From: Astrothelium macrocarpum
Taxonomy: Eukaryota > Ascomycota > Dothideomycetes > Trypetheliales > Trypetheliaceae
Direction: 5' to 3'
DNA: 64,000 bases
Assembly: GCA_021030915.1 (NCBI GenBank)
Contig: JAGEMR010000013.1
Span: 248,001-312,000, forward strand
Shown: in pieces, positions 11,303 to 23,227 of the stretch
Numbering within the stretch: position 1 is the stretch's first letter
Layout: each line of letters begins with the position of its first letter
Notes under the pieces: generated by a model
What the model saw: the letters and a program-made list of their open reading frames with translations, nothing else
The model's database searches: none
Told to the model about the DNA's origin: nothing
Translations under genes and position numbers: made by a program

Positions 11303-11880
11303 CTAATTTTCAATTTTTGCGGTGTAATGCCGAAAGTTCTTAGTCCCACACCCTTTCCCCATGTTGGGCATCATAACGCCAATATGATCATGCGTTATCT
11401 TTTTGGCATTCGCGTCTCCTGGTCCAAATTCCAGTAATTCTTCGGCGAACCTAATGACAAAGTTAGCTATGAAATATTAAATAAGCACAAGTCTCAAATA
11501 GAAATTCATTACCGGTTTGCGTGGTAACTTTGATCTTTGCGAGCTGACCCGAGTTTGCACTTTTGGTCTTTTTGCCAAAACCAGGTGACTCATGACCATA
11601 AGGCTTGTAAACTAGCCTGAAATCAATATGATAGTAGCCTGGAACATTTTTTGGACATGCTCTTGCCGCTGATCTAAGACGATCTTTAATCTTCGTTGAA
11701 GCTCCCGCCGAATAGTTGACAGTGAATTCAGGGGGGGGGTCTCCAGAACGTTCGCTCCAGAAATTGGCTTGCTCAGCCGCTGCTGGCAGCTTCAAACCGC
11801 GACCTGCTAATCTGAAGCCATATTTCAACCTGAATAGGAGGCAAAGAGCTATACGACGAAGTAGATATTGATATGGAAAA
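11303..11880 (-). CDS. hypothetical protein, fragmentary or 5' end unresolved
   Basis: Two minus-strand frames join well across a 46-bp intron 11467..11512 (GTAATG...TTTCATAG). Upstream is a charged sequence containing ACPKNVPGYYHIDFRLVYKP and SPGFGKKTKSANSGQLAKIK; downstream is FVIRFAEELLEFGPGDANAKKI...HIGVMMPNMGKG, ending at the stop at 11303. The phase is preserved and the peptide composition is protein-like, but I found no ATG in frame and do not recognise the family. A run of nine C on the coding strand near 11731-11739 lies in the middle of the frame, a likely site of length change. It may be a real multi-exon gene with an undetected first exon, or a decaying one. Confidence 0.3.
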
Positions 11881-11891
11881 GGGCTGTACAA

Positions 11892-13811
11892 CTTGCACGA
11901 ACCCGGAAAAACCTTGAAAAGGTTTTGTGTATTTACGATCTGCTGTTCTCAGCGAGAACAAACAGAAAGCTCGGTCTAAACCGAGAACCGCAAAAGACCA
12001 TTGGAAGAAAAGAAAGACCGCGAGGCAAAAGAGAGCTGGAAAACCAAGCTTAAGCGGAGCGACGCAGCCGAAGGCGCGAGGACACCATGGCGTGGTGATG
12101 GTTATGGAGGAAAGAGGAACGGTACGCGTCGGGAGCTGCTCTAAACAACCAAGGACCCAGGCAGCAAGATTATGTAAGCACATTGTGGCAAGCTTAAACT
12201 CAACGCCAGCACTTTTTGAAAATCATAGTGCCATTGTGACGTGATCAGGATATTCTTTTTGAGAATCAATGCAGGATGCTAAAAACAAGCTAACGCTGAC
12301 GACATACATCTACTCCTACCGGGCTACCTTCATCTCCTTTTCCTGTTTACTACAAGCTCTCTCAAACACTCTTGGGGCTTGCAGCAACCGCCAGACTTCT
12401 TCAACAAAATAGTCAAATATCAAAGTGCCATGAAGCCAAAGCATCTCAATCCTGATGAATTCTATGTCTTACTACCCTAGATTTGCCAAATATTCTGCTC
12501 ATGGTCTCAAAATCTCAAAAGATACCAGTCAGTTTCCGCATCCAGATCGGCTTTAGGCCCTTATTCAGTGGGTTTGGGGCTTCCCGATGGTGCCGATTAC
12601 CTTCTTCCTATGCTTCACGCCATAATCTTTCTCAGTGAAGTGAACAATAAAATGTGGCCACAACTCATGAGAATGTTGGGGTTAATACGACGAGCAGTGC
12701 CACTGAGCCGTATATGCTGCGCAGTGCTGCAATGCATCACAAGCACACTGGCATAATGGTGTGTGCTTGCGAAGCTGACCCCAGGAATTGATGCGGAGGC
12801 TAGCTTTCCTCCACAGCGCTTTGACAAATAGGTCCTAGCCTCTCCAGCTTGCCGACTACTATTTTTGTTAAGTTTCAGGCTGCGTTAGTGAAATATCGTT
12901 TCACAATTGACCTTGATGATCGTTCTCTTCCATATTTCCCGTATTACATGTACGACAAAACTGTTGCAATTTGTCACGAAGCTTGCAAGTCTTTTAATAT
13001 GCAATGACTCAAGTTTATGCAAGAACATCGGTTTAGTCCAGGACGTTTCAGAACATGCCAAGAAGTTATTGGAAGGACAGAGCTGGGTAAGTACGAGGTA
13101 GAGTAATTACAATTGTGATACTGAATATCTGATATATGCTATGTCATTCAAGCGATAAGGGTTGCAGAACCAATAATCGGCGACAAGTGATTGGAGGCTG
13201 CAGGGGAGAGCCTGGAGATCTTGTGTGCATAATGTGCCGAAACAGGATTTCCTCTCTGCTAAGACTACTTATTTCCGATCCTTGCCAGACATTCTCACGT
13301 ATTGGTGCAATTGAGTCGAAACGGGGTATTATACTGGTCTTTGGACACTCCACGACCCAATTTGCTAGAAATCGGGCAGTGCCTCCATGGGCCTCTGCCT
13401 TCCACGTTCCCGACAGGTAGACGGTGTAAACCACATTCAAACATGGTCACCATTGACCCGATCCAAAGAGGCATCGTGAAGTCGACGGTTTGGCTGCTAG
13501 CTTGGTAAATAGCGGGCGCTTTGCGCAATGGGTCGTCCAAGTCTGGGGGGAGGCAAATTACCTATGGTCCCCACGTCTGGTGCGCCCCTTGCTCGGTCGC
13601 CAATGAAACCGTCCTCCTTTGCAGCCAGCTCAGACACACACCCATTCAGCCTCTCCAGTGCAACACTTGCATGAACTTGCTGTCTCTCACTTGGTCCCAC
13701 TCTCTTTCCCATCCAATCTTCTCGTCCACCCTGGCGTCGCATCTCTCTTCTTCTTCTTGAACTTTACTTTCGCTCCTGGAATAACGCCAGTTGAGCTGTC
13801 GCTCGGCAATT
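11892..13811. other. 1.9-kb gene-poor stretch and promoter of the Chs7-like gene
   Basis: No frame over about 136 codons and nothing recognisable. The last 200 bases before 13812 are pyrimidine-rich (CTCTC/TTCTTCTT tracts), as usual upstream of transcription starts in filamentous fungi. Confidence 0.4.
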
Positions 13812-15077
13812 ATGCCGTCGACAGCGTACGGCAACTTTCATGTAACGAGACTGACCCAGCCTCTCCCCTTGCGCGTTGCTTCGTACTGATGTTGGCATTG
13901 GAAAGAACTTCTGTCGAGACACTGGCTCAGCTCATTCGACACTACCTGTCTGCAATGTACGTTCATTGTCCTTCTCTATCATCAAATACGTGTTGGGCTC
14001 CTTTCTCACTGGCACGCGCTGACATGTTGATTGGTAGCTCTTCCTTGAGTCTGCTGCTAGAGGTGGACCTGGCTTCGGTGGTTGCGATCTAATAGGCATA
14101 ACATTGAGCAATGGCCGGGAATTGGGTAATTTGGGTAAATAAAATGGAGGGCCTTGATGTCGCATTCAGCTAACATCTGCAGGGTCTATACTTCTCTGCG
14201 GCATTGCCATTCTCGTGACCCTGTTCCTATTATGGCGATCAGAGATGAAAAGAGCAGCGGTTGGTCGGAGGTGGGCTCAAGAGCACAATAATTTTAGCTG
14301 CTACAGCTAATTAAAGACGGCAGGGAGATGCAATTATTTTTGATCGGATACATCATCATTGAAATCTGCGAAATCTTCACCGTTGGCTGGTTCCCTCTCG
14401 ACGGGGCTGTGCGAAGGGTGTGTATTAGGTCTTGTGCGATTGAATGCTTGAAGCGCCGCCTAATAAATATCTAGGGTTTCACTGCTGTCCACATCGCCGC
14501 CATCGTTGCAACAATATGGATTCTCATGATAAACGGTGCCGTCGGTTACCAAATCATTGACGATGGCACCCCATTCTCCATAGGAGCAATACTCCTCTCC
14601 GCGGCTATAATCTTCATAGGCGTTGGTTACATTGCATTGGACACTGGGTTCGATTGGACTGGCTTTTGGAATTCCTCAACCCAGGGTCCCCTTAATCGCG
14701 ATTACGCACTCTATACGCTTTACCAACTTGTCCCACTCGTGTTCCTCTTCATCTTCTTTGTATTAGAATCTTTAATAGTTGTTCGGGTTCTGGAAGAAAG
14801 AAAGCCCATGGGTATGTACACTCTAAGGGATGCCTCAACTCTACTAACGACTCGCCTAGTTTATCTAGTTTCAGCTGTGCTTCTCTTCGCCATCGGCCAA
14901 ATCTTTCAGTACGTCATCAGTGTCCATATCTGTAATGGCACCAACGGCAAAATCAATGGAGGTCTTTTCGAAACTCTGTTCACCCTTCTGGCCGTTGTGA
15001 TGGTTTGGGTATTTTGGTCGAGCATCACGGAAGACGATTGGCCGATGCCAGTGCCAAGCGAAAGCACGTACACATAG
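13812..15077 (+). CDS. Chs7-family membrane protein (chitin synthase export chaperone-like paralogue)
   Basis: Seven exons: 13812..13841, 13906..13956, 14038..14134, 14183..14270, 14324..14417, 14475..14811, 14860..15077; 915 nt, 304 residues. All phases agree. After a short N-terminus (YGNFHNFC, a Cys-containing lumenal segment) there are about seven hydrophobic helices. Segments GSILLCGIAILVTLFLLW, KRAAVGRREMQLFLIGYIII, LMINGAVGYQIIDDGTP and LYQLVPLVFLFIFFVLE match the Chs7 family, in which Chs7 itself is an ER chaperone for export of chitin synthase III. This member belongs to a paralogous group whose function I do not know. Intron 6 (14812..14859) is 48 nt with no stop, so its retention would add 16 residues before a membrane helix. 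The first two exons (30 and 51 nt) are the least certain part. Confidence 0.8.
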
Positions 15078-15648
15078 AAAGCGATAATACCCCCGGGTGT
15101 GTTTGCAGGTTCTCATTAGGGTGGAGTGGTTTTTTGAAAGGGTTGATGAAGGGATGGCAATAAGAGCCCGTTTGAATTGTTTCTTCACGGCCTGATGAAT
15201 AGCATGGCGCATTCTCAAGCGTGTCTTTGCATACGTGCATATGACCCTAATTCAGTAGTGTTAAAAGGAAAAAAAAAAGTCAATCAATTTCAAATGAAAT
15301 TTTCGCCAAAATGACATGTGAATAAGGTACCTATGGATGCAAGCATGTGATGATGCTAGTTTTGGAGTATCCTTATTGAATCATTCATCAATTTTACATT
15401 TCCCCACCAAAACATCCTCCCCCACTATCTTTCCTGTAGACCGACCGACCATACCACATTTTCGACCCTCATCTTTCATGTCCTTCTCTTAGTCTACGCC
15501 GCTTCTTTAATCTCATCTTCTCATCCTTCGGTTCTCCCCTCTTCTCCCATCTTTACCTCTTCCAACTCATCGTGTTTGTTCTCACCTTGACGTCTCCCAC
15601 TTCTACTTCTTCATACCACACGGGACTCTCACAAACCTTACTTTAACC
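15078..15648. promoter_or_regulatory. promoter region of SSL1 with CT-rich tract
   Basis: The stretch 15410..15640 is strongly pyrimidine-rich on the + strand (repeated CTTCTC, CCCAC and TCTTC motifs), the typical core-promoter and 5'-UTR composition in filamentous ascomycetes. No TATA box stands out and no other gene is seen. Confidence 0.45.
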
Positions 15649-17573
15649 ATGGCCGACTCCGACGACGACTACATCCAAGATGCTGGCAACTCCGACGACG
15701 ATGCGGATCTGACCATGACTGGAGTCGAACACCCTTCGCGCTCGCAAAGCTCCCGCACGGGAGGCCGACGAAATGAGTCAGGGAGGACAAGAGATCGAAA
15801 TCAGAGCAAGGGAAAACGGAAAGTAGCCGGCCAGGCGCGGTGGGAGGCCGGCGCACAGAGTCTAGGTTTGCAGGAGGCTGTTGATGGAAGGATCACAGGG
15901 GAGTTGGAGAGGGATTTGGAGGCAATGAAGAGGGCGAGGTAGGTGCGTTCCTTTTCTTGCTTGGATGAGAAGGAGTTCTGGAGGTGAAGAGCTGAGGAAG
16001 AAGGAATAGGGGAGAGCAGGTAAAGTTGGCTTAATGCTTTGGTACCTTGCAGAGGAAAAATATACAAATTAAATTTGGATTACGCTTTCGAGGAGACCAG
16101 CAGTGTTAAATGGCATGGGTCTTGGGACATCATGCGACGCTATATTACCTATAAGAACGAATCAAGACATACGATTTATAGAGAAGATTCAATCGACTCT
16201 GAATGGATTTCAAGCCCCGGCAAATCACGACCACGTCCAAGCTACTACCAACTCAGGCGAAGGACCTTGTACTCTCAATTCTACGCTGCATATCCTAAAC
16301 TCAAACACTAACAAATTTTATCTCCTCCAGACTAAAAAAAGACACCACCCCACTCCAACGCGGCATCATTCGTCACCTCATCCTCGTCCTCGATCTTAGC
16401 GAAGCCATGTCGGAAAAAGACTTCAAACCGAACCGCTACCTCCTCACCCTCCGGTACACCCTCGCCTACATCCGCGAGTTCTTCGAGCAGAACCCCATCT
16501 CGCAACTCGCGCTCGTCGGCATGCGCGACGGCCTCGCGAAGCCCATCTCCGACCTTTCCGGCAACCCGAACCTGCACCTCGCGGCGGTGCGCGCGCTCAT
16601 GGACAAGGAGGGCCGCGGCAACCCGTCCCTGCAGAACGCGCTCGAGATGAGCTGCGCCATGCTGCAGGGCGCGCCGAGCCACGGCACCCGCGAGGTCGTG
16701 ATCGTGCTCGGCGCGCTGCTCACGAGCGATCCTGGCGATATCTATGCGACGATTCGCCGGTGTGCGAAGGAGCGGCTGCGCGTCGCGGTGGTGGGGCTTG
16801 CTGCGCGGCTGTATATCTGTGGGGAGATTGTCGGGAGGACGAATGGCGGCGATGAGAGCGGGTATGGGATTGCGGTGGACGAGGCGAGTTTGCGGGATCT
16901 GCTGATGGGCACGACGACGCCGCCGGAGATTCGAGGGGGTGGAGGTGAGGTGCAGGGTGCGCTGGCGAGTCTGCTGAAGATGGGATTTCCGAGCCGTATT
17001 GCAGAAGAGGTGCCGAGTTTGTGTGCGTGTGATAATAAGCCTGTGAGGGGAGGGTATCAGTGTCCGCAGTGTATGGTGAAGGTTTGCTCGCTGCCGACGG
17101 TGTGTCCGGGATGTGGGTTGACGTTGATTCTAAGCACGCATTTGGCGAGGAGTTATCATCATCTTTTTCCACTGAGGACGTGGGTGGAGGTTAGCTGGCA
17201 GAGGGCAAAAGAGGTGGGGAGTGTCGAATGTCGAGGCTGTCTGACCAAATTTCCGGAAATACCTAGTCAGGAAGAATTGGACAAAGATGGTGACGTGATT
17301 ATGGCAGACGGAAATGATGGTGCGAACAAAAATGCCAAATCCAGCAAAAAGGATGAAAAGCAGCAGGGGAAAAAGGTAGAAGGTGCTTCAGAGAGCAGGA
17401 GGTATGAGTGTGAGACGTGTCAAAACCATTTCTGCGTCGATTGTGATGTCTTTTGCCATGATGTCTTGCACAATTGTCCTGGCTGTCAGAGTCAGGCGCA
17501 ATTACCTGGAATCCAAATTGAGAATACGGTCGCAGACAACCAGAATCACAACCAGATCGAAGGAAGTGGCTAA
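15649..17573 (+). CDS. SSL1: TFIIH core subunit SSL1 (p44)
   Basis: Exons 15649..15938 and 16331..17573 with a long 392-bp intron; 1533 nt, 510 residues. An acidic N-terminus is followed by a von Willebrand A-like domain: HLILVLDLSEAM is the metal-site-like strand and NPISQLALVGMRDG follows. Then come two zinc-binding regions, CDNKPVRGGYQCPQCMVKVC with VCPGCGLTLILSTHLARSYHH, and a C-terminal C4C4 RING-like domain (CETCQNHFCVDCDVFCHDVL). SSL1 binds and stimulates the XPD/Rad3 helicase in TFIIH for transcription initiation and nucleotide-excision repair. The Asp/Lys-rich linker before the RING is a lineage insertion. The splice AG|A rebuilds Arg-Leu-Lys as in relatives. The 5' part of exon 2 is C-rich and the following part G-rich (see findings). 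Confidence 0.93.
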
Positions 17574-17795
17574 AAGGACAGAAACACTAGTCACGTCAGT
17601 TGAAGTCTCAAAGTCTTTGATTTTTTGCGTTGGTCATTGCATAGCGAAGGCGCATGCTCGTCGGATGATTCTTAGATACCTCACATAAATTTGGCTTTAG
17701 CATACCAGAAACTGGTCAGAAGGGTATACCGCTGTCTTGAGTATGGGAGGGTGTAAAGGAAAGCCAAGGATAGAACTAGATCAAGCAGGTAATAT

Positions 17796-19428
17796 TTACA
17801 ACTTGGCCTTGATCGAAGGTCCCAGGCTGTCCAATACAGTTGGACCATCATAGACGTCTCTTTTTACGGCTCTAGCATTAATCTAGACAAGCTTGTCAGT
17901 ATGTTTCTTACCCCACAGCACCAAGAGGTCGTCAAATAACTTACATGCTGCAAACCTAGCTGCTCCACCTTTTCGACCCCCAGTAACCTCATCGTCGTCT
18001 CCATCTCCGCCTTCAAAATCTCAAATACCCTCTCCACCCCCTCCTGACCACCTACACCCAAACCCCACAACGGCGCCCTTCCAATCCCCACCGCCTTCGC
18101 TCCCAAACACAACGCCTTCACCACATCCGTCCCCCTCCGGATACCCCCATCCACCATCACCTCCAACCGCTCAAAAACCTCCGGACAATACTTTCGTATC
18201 TCCATCAGCGTATGCACCGCCGGCGGCGCCGTATCCGCCGCTCTCCCTCCATGATTCGACAGGATAATCCCCTTCACCCTTGGCGCATGGCTCGCTGCCA
18301 ACGCAGCATCCTCATACGTCTGCAGCCCCTTTAGCACGATCGGCAGTTTCGTGTGGCTCAGCAACCAAGGCAGCGTCGTGCTCCAGGTGAGATCGCACGC
18401 CGTCCCCGCAAACATGGCCTGCGCCACACTCGTCGGCTTCGCAATCGCCGCAACAGCATTGCGCGGCTCCCGCGACGTCTTCGCCCCGGAGCCTTCCTCC
18501 TGCGTGCTCGCGCGGATTGGCAAATTCGACGCGACGTTTTTCATGCGCTCGTCGTGCTCGCGTTTCCCGGGCGCCGCGGCGTCGAGCGTCAGGCAGATGA
18601 ATTTGATGGCGGGGAGCTTCGCGATGCGGTCGAGCATCGCCTCGCTTTTAGCGCGGTCCGTCTGCACGTACAGCTGCCACCCAAAGTACTGGTCCGGGGA
18701 GGCATCGGCGACGATCTGCTCGGGCGTCTGAGAGGCGTTGTTGGAAATGATTTGGAGCGCGCCGAAGGACCGGCAGGCGCGTGCGATGCCCGCTTCGCCG
18801 TCGGGATGGGCGAAGCGCGCCATTGCGGCGGGCGAGACGTAGATGGGTAGGGAAAGGCGGTTGGAGAGTAGGGTCGTAGAGGTGTCACATCTGGTGATGT
18901 CGATGAAGATGCGTGGGCGAAGGAAGATGGAGCGGTAGACGGTGTTGTTGTAATTTTTGGAGATGAGGTCGTCAGCGGCGGAATAGTAGTAGGCCCAGGC
19001 TTTACGAGTAACTTGTTTGGTAGCTGCGGCTTCAATATCATCGAGATTGAGGAGTTCTTCTAAAGCTGGTGGTCCAGTCTCTTCTGTACTAGTTTCTGCT
19101 GGGGATTTCTCTTCCTTTGGTAGGGTTTCTGGATCTATGGTGCCGAGCTTAGCCTCGGGTTTGAGATTTTGCTCAAGAGTTCCGGGTGGATGCACAGGAT
19201 CATATTCTTCTGTTGCATCTGTTCCTGCCAATTGAAGTATTATCTTCGATCCGCCAGGATGCTCTGGCACAAAATCGGTGACATCGTAAACATTTCCATA
19301 GAGGATTACCCAGCAGCTTTCGAATGTGTTGTGTTTGGAGACTGTTGTCAGCATGAGCTATTCATGTTATAATGTGAATGATATTTTGAGAGATTACGAC
19401 CTTCATCATAAGAAAAGACTTTAGCCAT
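17796..19428 (-). CDS. flavocytochrome b2-like FMN-dependent dehydrogenase (L-lactate dehydrogenase family)
   Basis: Exons 19401..19428, 17945..19341, 17796..17882; 1512 nt, 503 residues. Residues 1-80 are a cytochrome b5 domain with both heme ligands visible (VPEHPGGSK and DPVHPPGT). The rest is an FMN-binding TIM barrel of the glycolate/lactate oxidase family: LPIYVSPAAMARFAHPDGE, LTLDAAAPGKREHDERMKN, and the active-site ILSNHGGRAAD with His and Arg in place, then VMVDGGIRRGTDVVKALCLGA. Yeast cytochrome b2 oxidises L-lactate and reduces cytochrome c in the intermembrane space. This protein starts directly at the b5 domain (MAKVFSYDEV) with no presequence, so it may be cytosolic or act on another 2-hydroxy acid. 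The first exon is 28 nt. Confidence 0.9.
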
Positions 19429-21284
19429 GTTGAGAATACAAGGGAACAGGTCAAGATGAATACTTGCTTGATATAGCTAGTAATTGGGAGAGTCCATTCA
19501 TGGGCGATAGAGATATTTGAAGTCTATGAAAGTATAGTAGGAATCCAGAAATTCTTGTAGAGAGCAAAGTTCTTTGACTAGAATATTGTAGCTGTGAAGG
19601 TTGATAATTTAATGATACCCTTCGGCAAAAGAGCTGCCGATCTGGTCAATGGCCGTGGCCAGATTCCGTAATCCGTCCGGAAGGTGCGGAAGAAAAGATT
19701 TCAATCAATCAACAGAATTCTCTCCATTCAATGGGCCCAGAAGCATGTCTATGCAAGTAACATTGACAACGTGGAGAAGTAATTGTGATTATTCCCAGTT
19801 TGGTGCCATCCTAAAGGTAATAATCCAGGATATTAGTAATGGGACTTTACTTGCTGGTAACTTCCATGTCTACCATATGCAGGTAACTTTCGCTCCACTG
19901 TAGATCCATAGGCGAAGCTAGTATGTTCTGTGTATAAGCAATGCATCCTTTGTAAATGCCAAGGTACAGCAGGCGATAGTCAACGCTCTATCACTTGGGA
20001 TGATCAGCGCAGTAGATTATGATCATCATAGCGGCACACATTGTCGGGAAAACAAGAAGAGTCCCGTAGGACCAAAGCTGGATGGATGCAATCGAAAAAG
20101 TTCTCTGCCAGATTGCAGCAGTGATGGCCTGGCCTTGCGCTTTATTATACGGAGCTATCCTAGCCCCTATTCTACGTCAACTTCCCGTCTCTGATGTCTA
20201 CGCAGTGCACAACCGGACCGATACATATTACTTTGTCATTTCTGCACTATACGTAGTCAAAATATTTGGATATAACCCTCATCGATCAACAAAATCCTTT
20301 CTTTTTTCCACAGAGCTTTTTAAAACCACGGGCGAACACTCAATACCGAGTTCTCAGTACGCACAGAAAGTCTCAAACTGCAAAGGATACATTGGTAATC
20401 ATCCACCGTACACTTGTTGCAGATACAATCAGCCACAATAGACGTCATGATTCTCAAGAGCAACTTTAACAAAAAGATTTCACATTGCTAATGACTCAAA
20501 TTTGAACCGGCGGTCTCCCGAATATGCGAACCGGTGATTTGAATTTCGGGCGTCTATGGATTTCTTAGTGCAGCCTCCAGTGGTGATATCGGGAAGGATG
20601 TCACATACAGGGGTTATACAAAATTCGTCGTACAAAATGTAGTAGCACCTGTTGAGAGGAAGTTGCCTCTGAGGACCTCCGCAACTGTGGTAACGATTAC
20701 CTCATTAGTCATAGCGTGTATAGCTCGCTTCTGTTGCTTCCGCAGACCTAGACTCTTACAATTCACTCTCTATGAATTTGTCTCATCAACTTCAACAGTG
20801 CAACGCTGACTACCGAAAGAATTTGAGGAAGTACCCCGATTTATCTGTGAGCCATCATCAGGGGTTGTAATGAAAAATGTCGCGAGCCACAAAAGCAATA
20901 ATTCGCCAGATACCTCTCGAGAAGATCCTCATTATCATTTCGCCTCATGAACATATTCCCAATCGTTGGATAATGTCTACGGACATAGTGTGATTTCAAT
21001 GTTGTTGAGGACACTCTAACGAGTTCTGAGTGAATTATTACTCTCGCGGCTCGTGACTTCCAATTGCACCGACCGTGCTGCGCCACCCCTGATGGCTGTG
21101 CTTTAAACACGTCGCGACCAGCATATAATGTGCCACGGCAGTCAGACAACGCCTCAATAGCCTTGGCCAGGCTGCTGGACGTGGAACATCTTGCTGCCCT
21201 TACACAGGCAGTATCTGTTGTACCTCGAAATTTCTACGGCGCCTTAACTTTCCTCGGTTTATCATTCCCAATCTACTTGAACAT
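19429..21284. other. 1.85-kb gene-poor stretch
   Basis: Upstream of the cytochrome b2-like gene (left) and of the STAND-type gene (right). Frames up to 119 codons show nothing recognisable. A palindromic-looking segment near 20508-20535 was examined as a tRNA and rejected. Confidence 0.4.
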
Positions 21285-23227
21285 ATGCCAGCCCCCGCAT
21301 TCGGCTTCAGTGTAGGCGACTTCGCCACAGTCGTTTCATTGATATGGACCCTCTGTAAGGCTCTCAGTGACGCATCAGAGGATTCAAAGATCTTTCGTGA
21401 CGTCCAGGTTGAGCTGTTCGCCTTCAATGGCATAGTGACTCAATTACAGCAATCAATCAGAGATACTAGAGCATTGCCTGAGGAGGAATGGCTGGTACTC
21501 ACGAAGACTCTTCAACATACTAAATCTACGGTCGAAAACTTTGCTCGCTACGTTAATTCGCTCGCAGATGGTCCTCCCAATAGAGAAACCCCCAGATCCA
21601 TTGTAAGTTGGAAACAGAGGGTTGTGTGGAGCTTCACAGGCGGAAAGAAGATCAAAAGTTTCAGAGACTCAATGCAAAGCCATTCATCCATCCTCACTCT
21701 GAGCTTACAGTCTCTTAACAAGTTTGCACCCCATCTCCGCTAATGTGGTGACATGTGCGCTGAAAACTATTTTAGTTCAGCCGTGCAACGCCTGGATCAC
21801 CGTTTAACATTGGAAGCTCGAGACATTAGCTTACAAGTGCAAAGGAATACAGAAAGTATTCAGATACAAGTTGACCGTGCAATCCAAGAGCCATGGGATC
21901 AAAAGCCTATAAGGTTCCAGGATGCTCTAGGAAGAAGATACCCGCTGCCGCTAGAAGTTTGCTGCACCCTCGAGGTACATTGCTTTGCGTTGCACAAAAA
22001 CACAATCGAAGAAAGGAGCTGATAAGCATTATAGGGTCTCTCAGACTTCCTAAAGCACTCATTCAAAACTACGCTCCTACTTGACAGTGTTGAGCAGAGA
22101 TTAATTTGGTTATTTAGTCCTGCTCCCGGACAACTCAAAGTATGGAATTTAATCACTACTGATGATTGGGAGTCATGTGCACGGCCGGGAATGCAATTGG
22201 GTATGTCTATATCAACGATGAAGTTGGCTGGAGACGTTCTTCGTCGCAAAGTTACCGCACTTGAAATTGAGGCGACGGTCAGCTTTGAGAAGCCGTTGCC
22301 GAGTTGGGCACCTTATCCTGAAGACGCAAAGTTTCAATTTCTGTATGAGCCCGATCCATCCTTTCGGCATATTATTATGGCTAATGATTTATGAGCCCGA
22401 GCACTTGTCCCTCCGAAAACGTCAAATATCACTCTATAAGCTCGAAGAAACGCAGTTTCGATTGCATGCGACACAGATGTGAACGATCATTTGGCACCAT
22501 TTACGAGCTGGAAAAACACACATGCCTCAGTATCGCGCGTCGCGAATCTGAGCTTCTATCAGAAATCTTGAGTTGCTCAATATGTGATTTGCCACAATCA
22601 CCGTCTTGGCTGTTTGAAAAAGCTGTTCAAATACAGAATGCCTGGGGAATTTCCAACACTTTCAATGTGTCACGTTGCGCCCTTGAAATCGCGAAGACTC
22701 TCTGTGGAGTTCACGCCGAACAGTATCCGAATGAACAGAAGGAGGTCCTAACGGCACGGAATCTATCAAGGGAAGACGTATGCACTCATCGCAAGAAGGA
22801 TAGACCTGAGATAGCGGGCGCAGCGTCGCCCTCGTACTGGTGTCGTAACGATACCATTTGTCTTCAACGCTTTCAGACCAATGAGGAGCTCTCTCAACAT
22901 CTTGAAGTCACCATTTTTACGCCAGAAGAGTTGGAGCTTTCCGCTAGGTTTCTCCGAACAAAGACACACAGAAATTATTTTGGAGTCTGCATCTACTGTC
23001 CTGTACATGTGTACAGAACGCGAAAGTTTTACCAGGACGCTTTTAGAGACGCTTGTGAGCTTCAAATGACATTTACACCGGATGTCTCTCGGATGGGCCT
23101 ATCTATTTGTGTTGCAGAATACTTTTTCGAGCAGAGTGAATACTTTGAGGATCGTCTATGTCATAGCTGCATGAGGAGCAGAAAGAAATTTAAACTGGGG
23201 AACGAAGAGTCTCAATCAAGCTGTTGA
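21285..23227 (+). CDS. fungal STAND-type N-terminal domain plus ubiquitin-like domain and Cys-rich C-terminus
   Basis: Exons 21285..21721, 21776..21974, 22035..22342, 22396..23227; 1776 nt, 591 residues, all phases consistent. Residues ~5-145 (FGFSVGDFATVVSLIWTLCK, then helices ending in SLNK) resemble the helical HeLo-like N-terminal domain found on fungal NLR/STAND proteins. Residues ~185-310 (IRFQDALGRRYPLPLE...FKTTLLLDS...WESCARPGMQLGMSIS) match the ubiquitin-like domain that often follows this N-terminus. The last ~280 residues contain Cys/His groups (CMRHRCERSF...ELEKHTC; CSICDLP; CIYCPVH; CHSCMRSRKK), possibly zinc-binding. The third intron (22343..22395, or to 22401) joins what otherwise looks like two overlapping frames. 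There is no NTPase domain. It may act in self/non-self or stress signalling, but this is inference from architecture. Confidence 0.65.

Noticed and set aside
13619..14092. 157-codon frame upstream of the Chs7-like gene
   Set aside because: It overlaps the first exons of that gene in another frame and ends inside exon 3. The spliced model with seven exons explains the region better.
20505..20560. Possible tRNA (GGTTCAAAT-like T-loop on the minus strand)
   Set aside because: The T-stem does not close and no acceptor stem or A-box-like D-arm could be placed.
22391..22394. ATGA overlap of a stop and a start codon, as in coupled termination-reinitiation
   Set aside because: A consensus intron starting GTATGAG at 22343 with a GCTAAT branch site ends at 22395 or 22401 and restores a single frame. 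Two overlapping genes are not needed.
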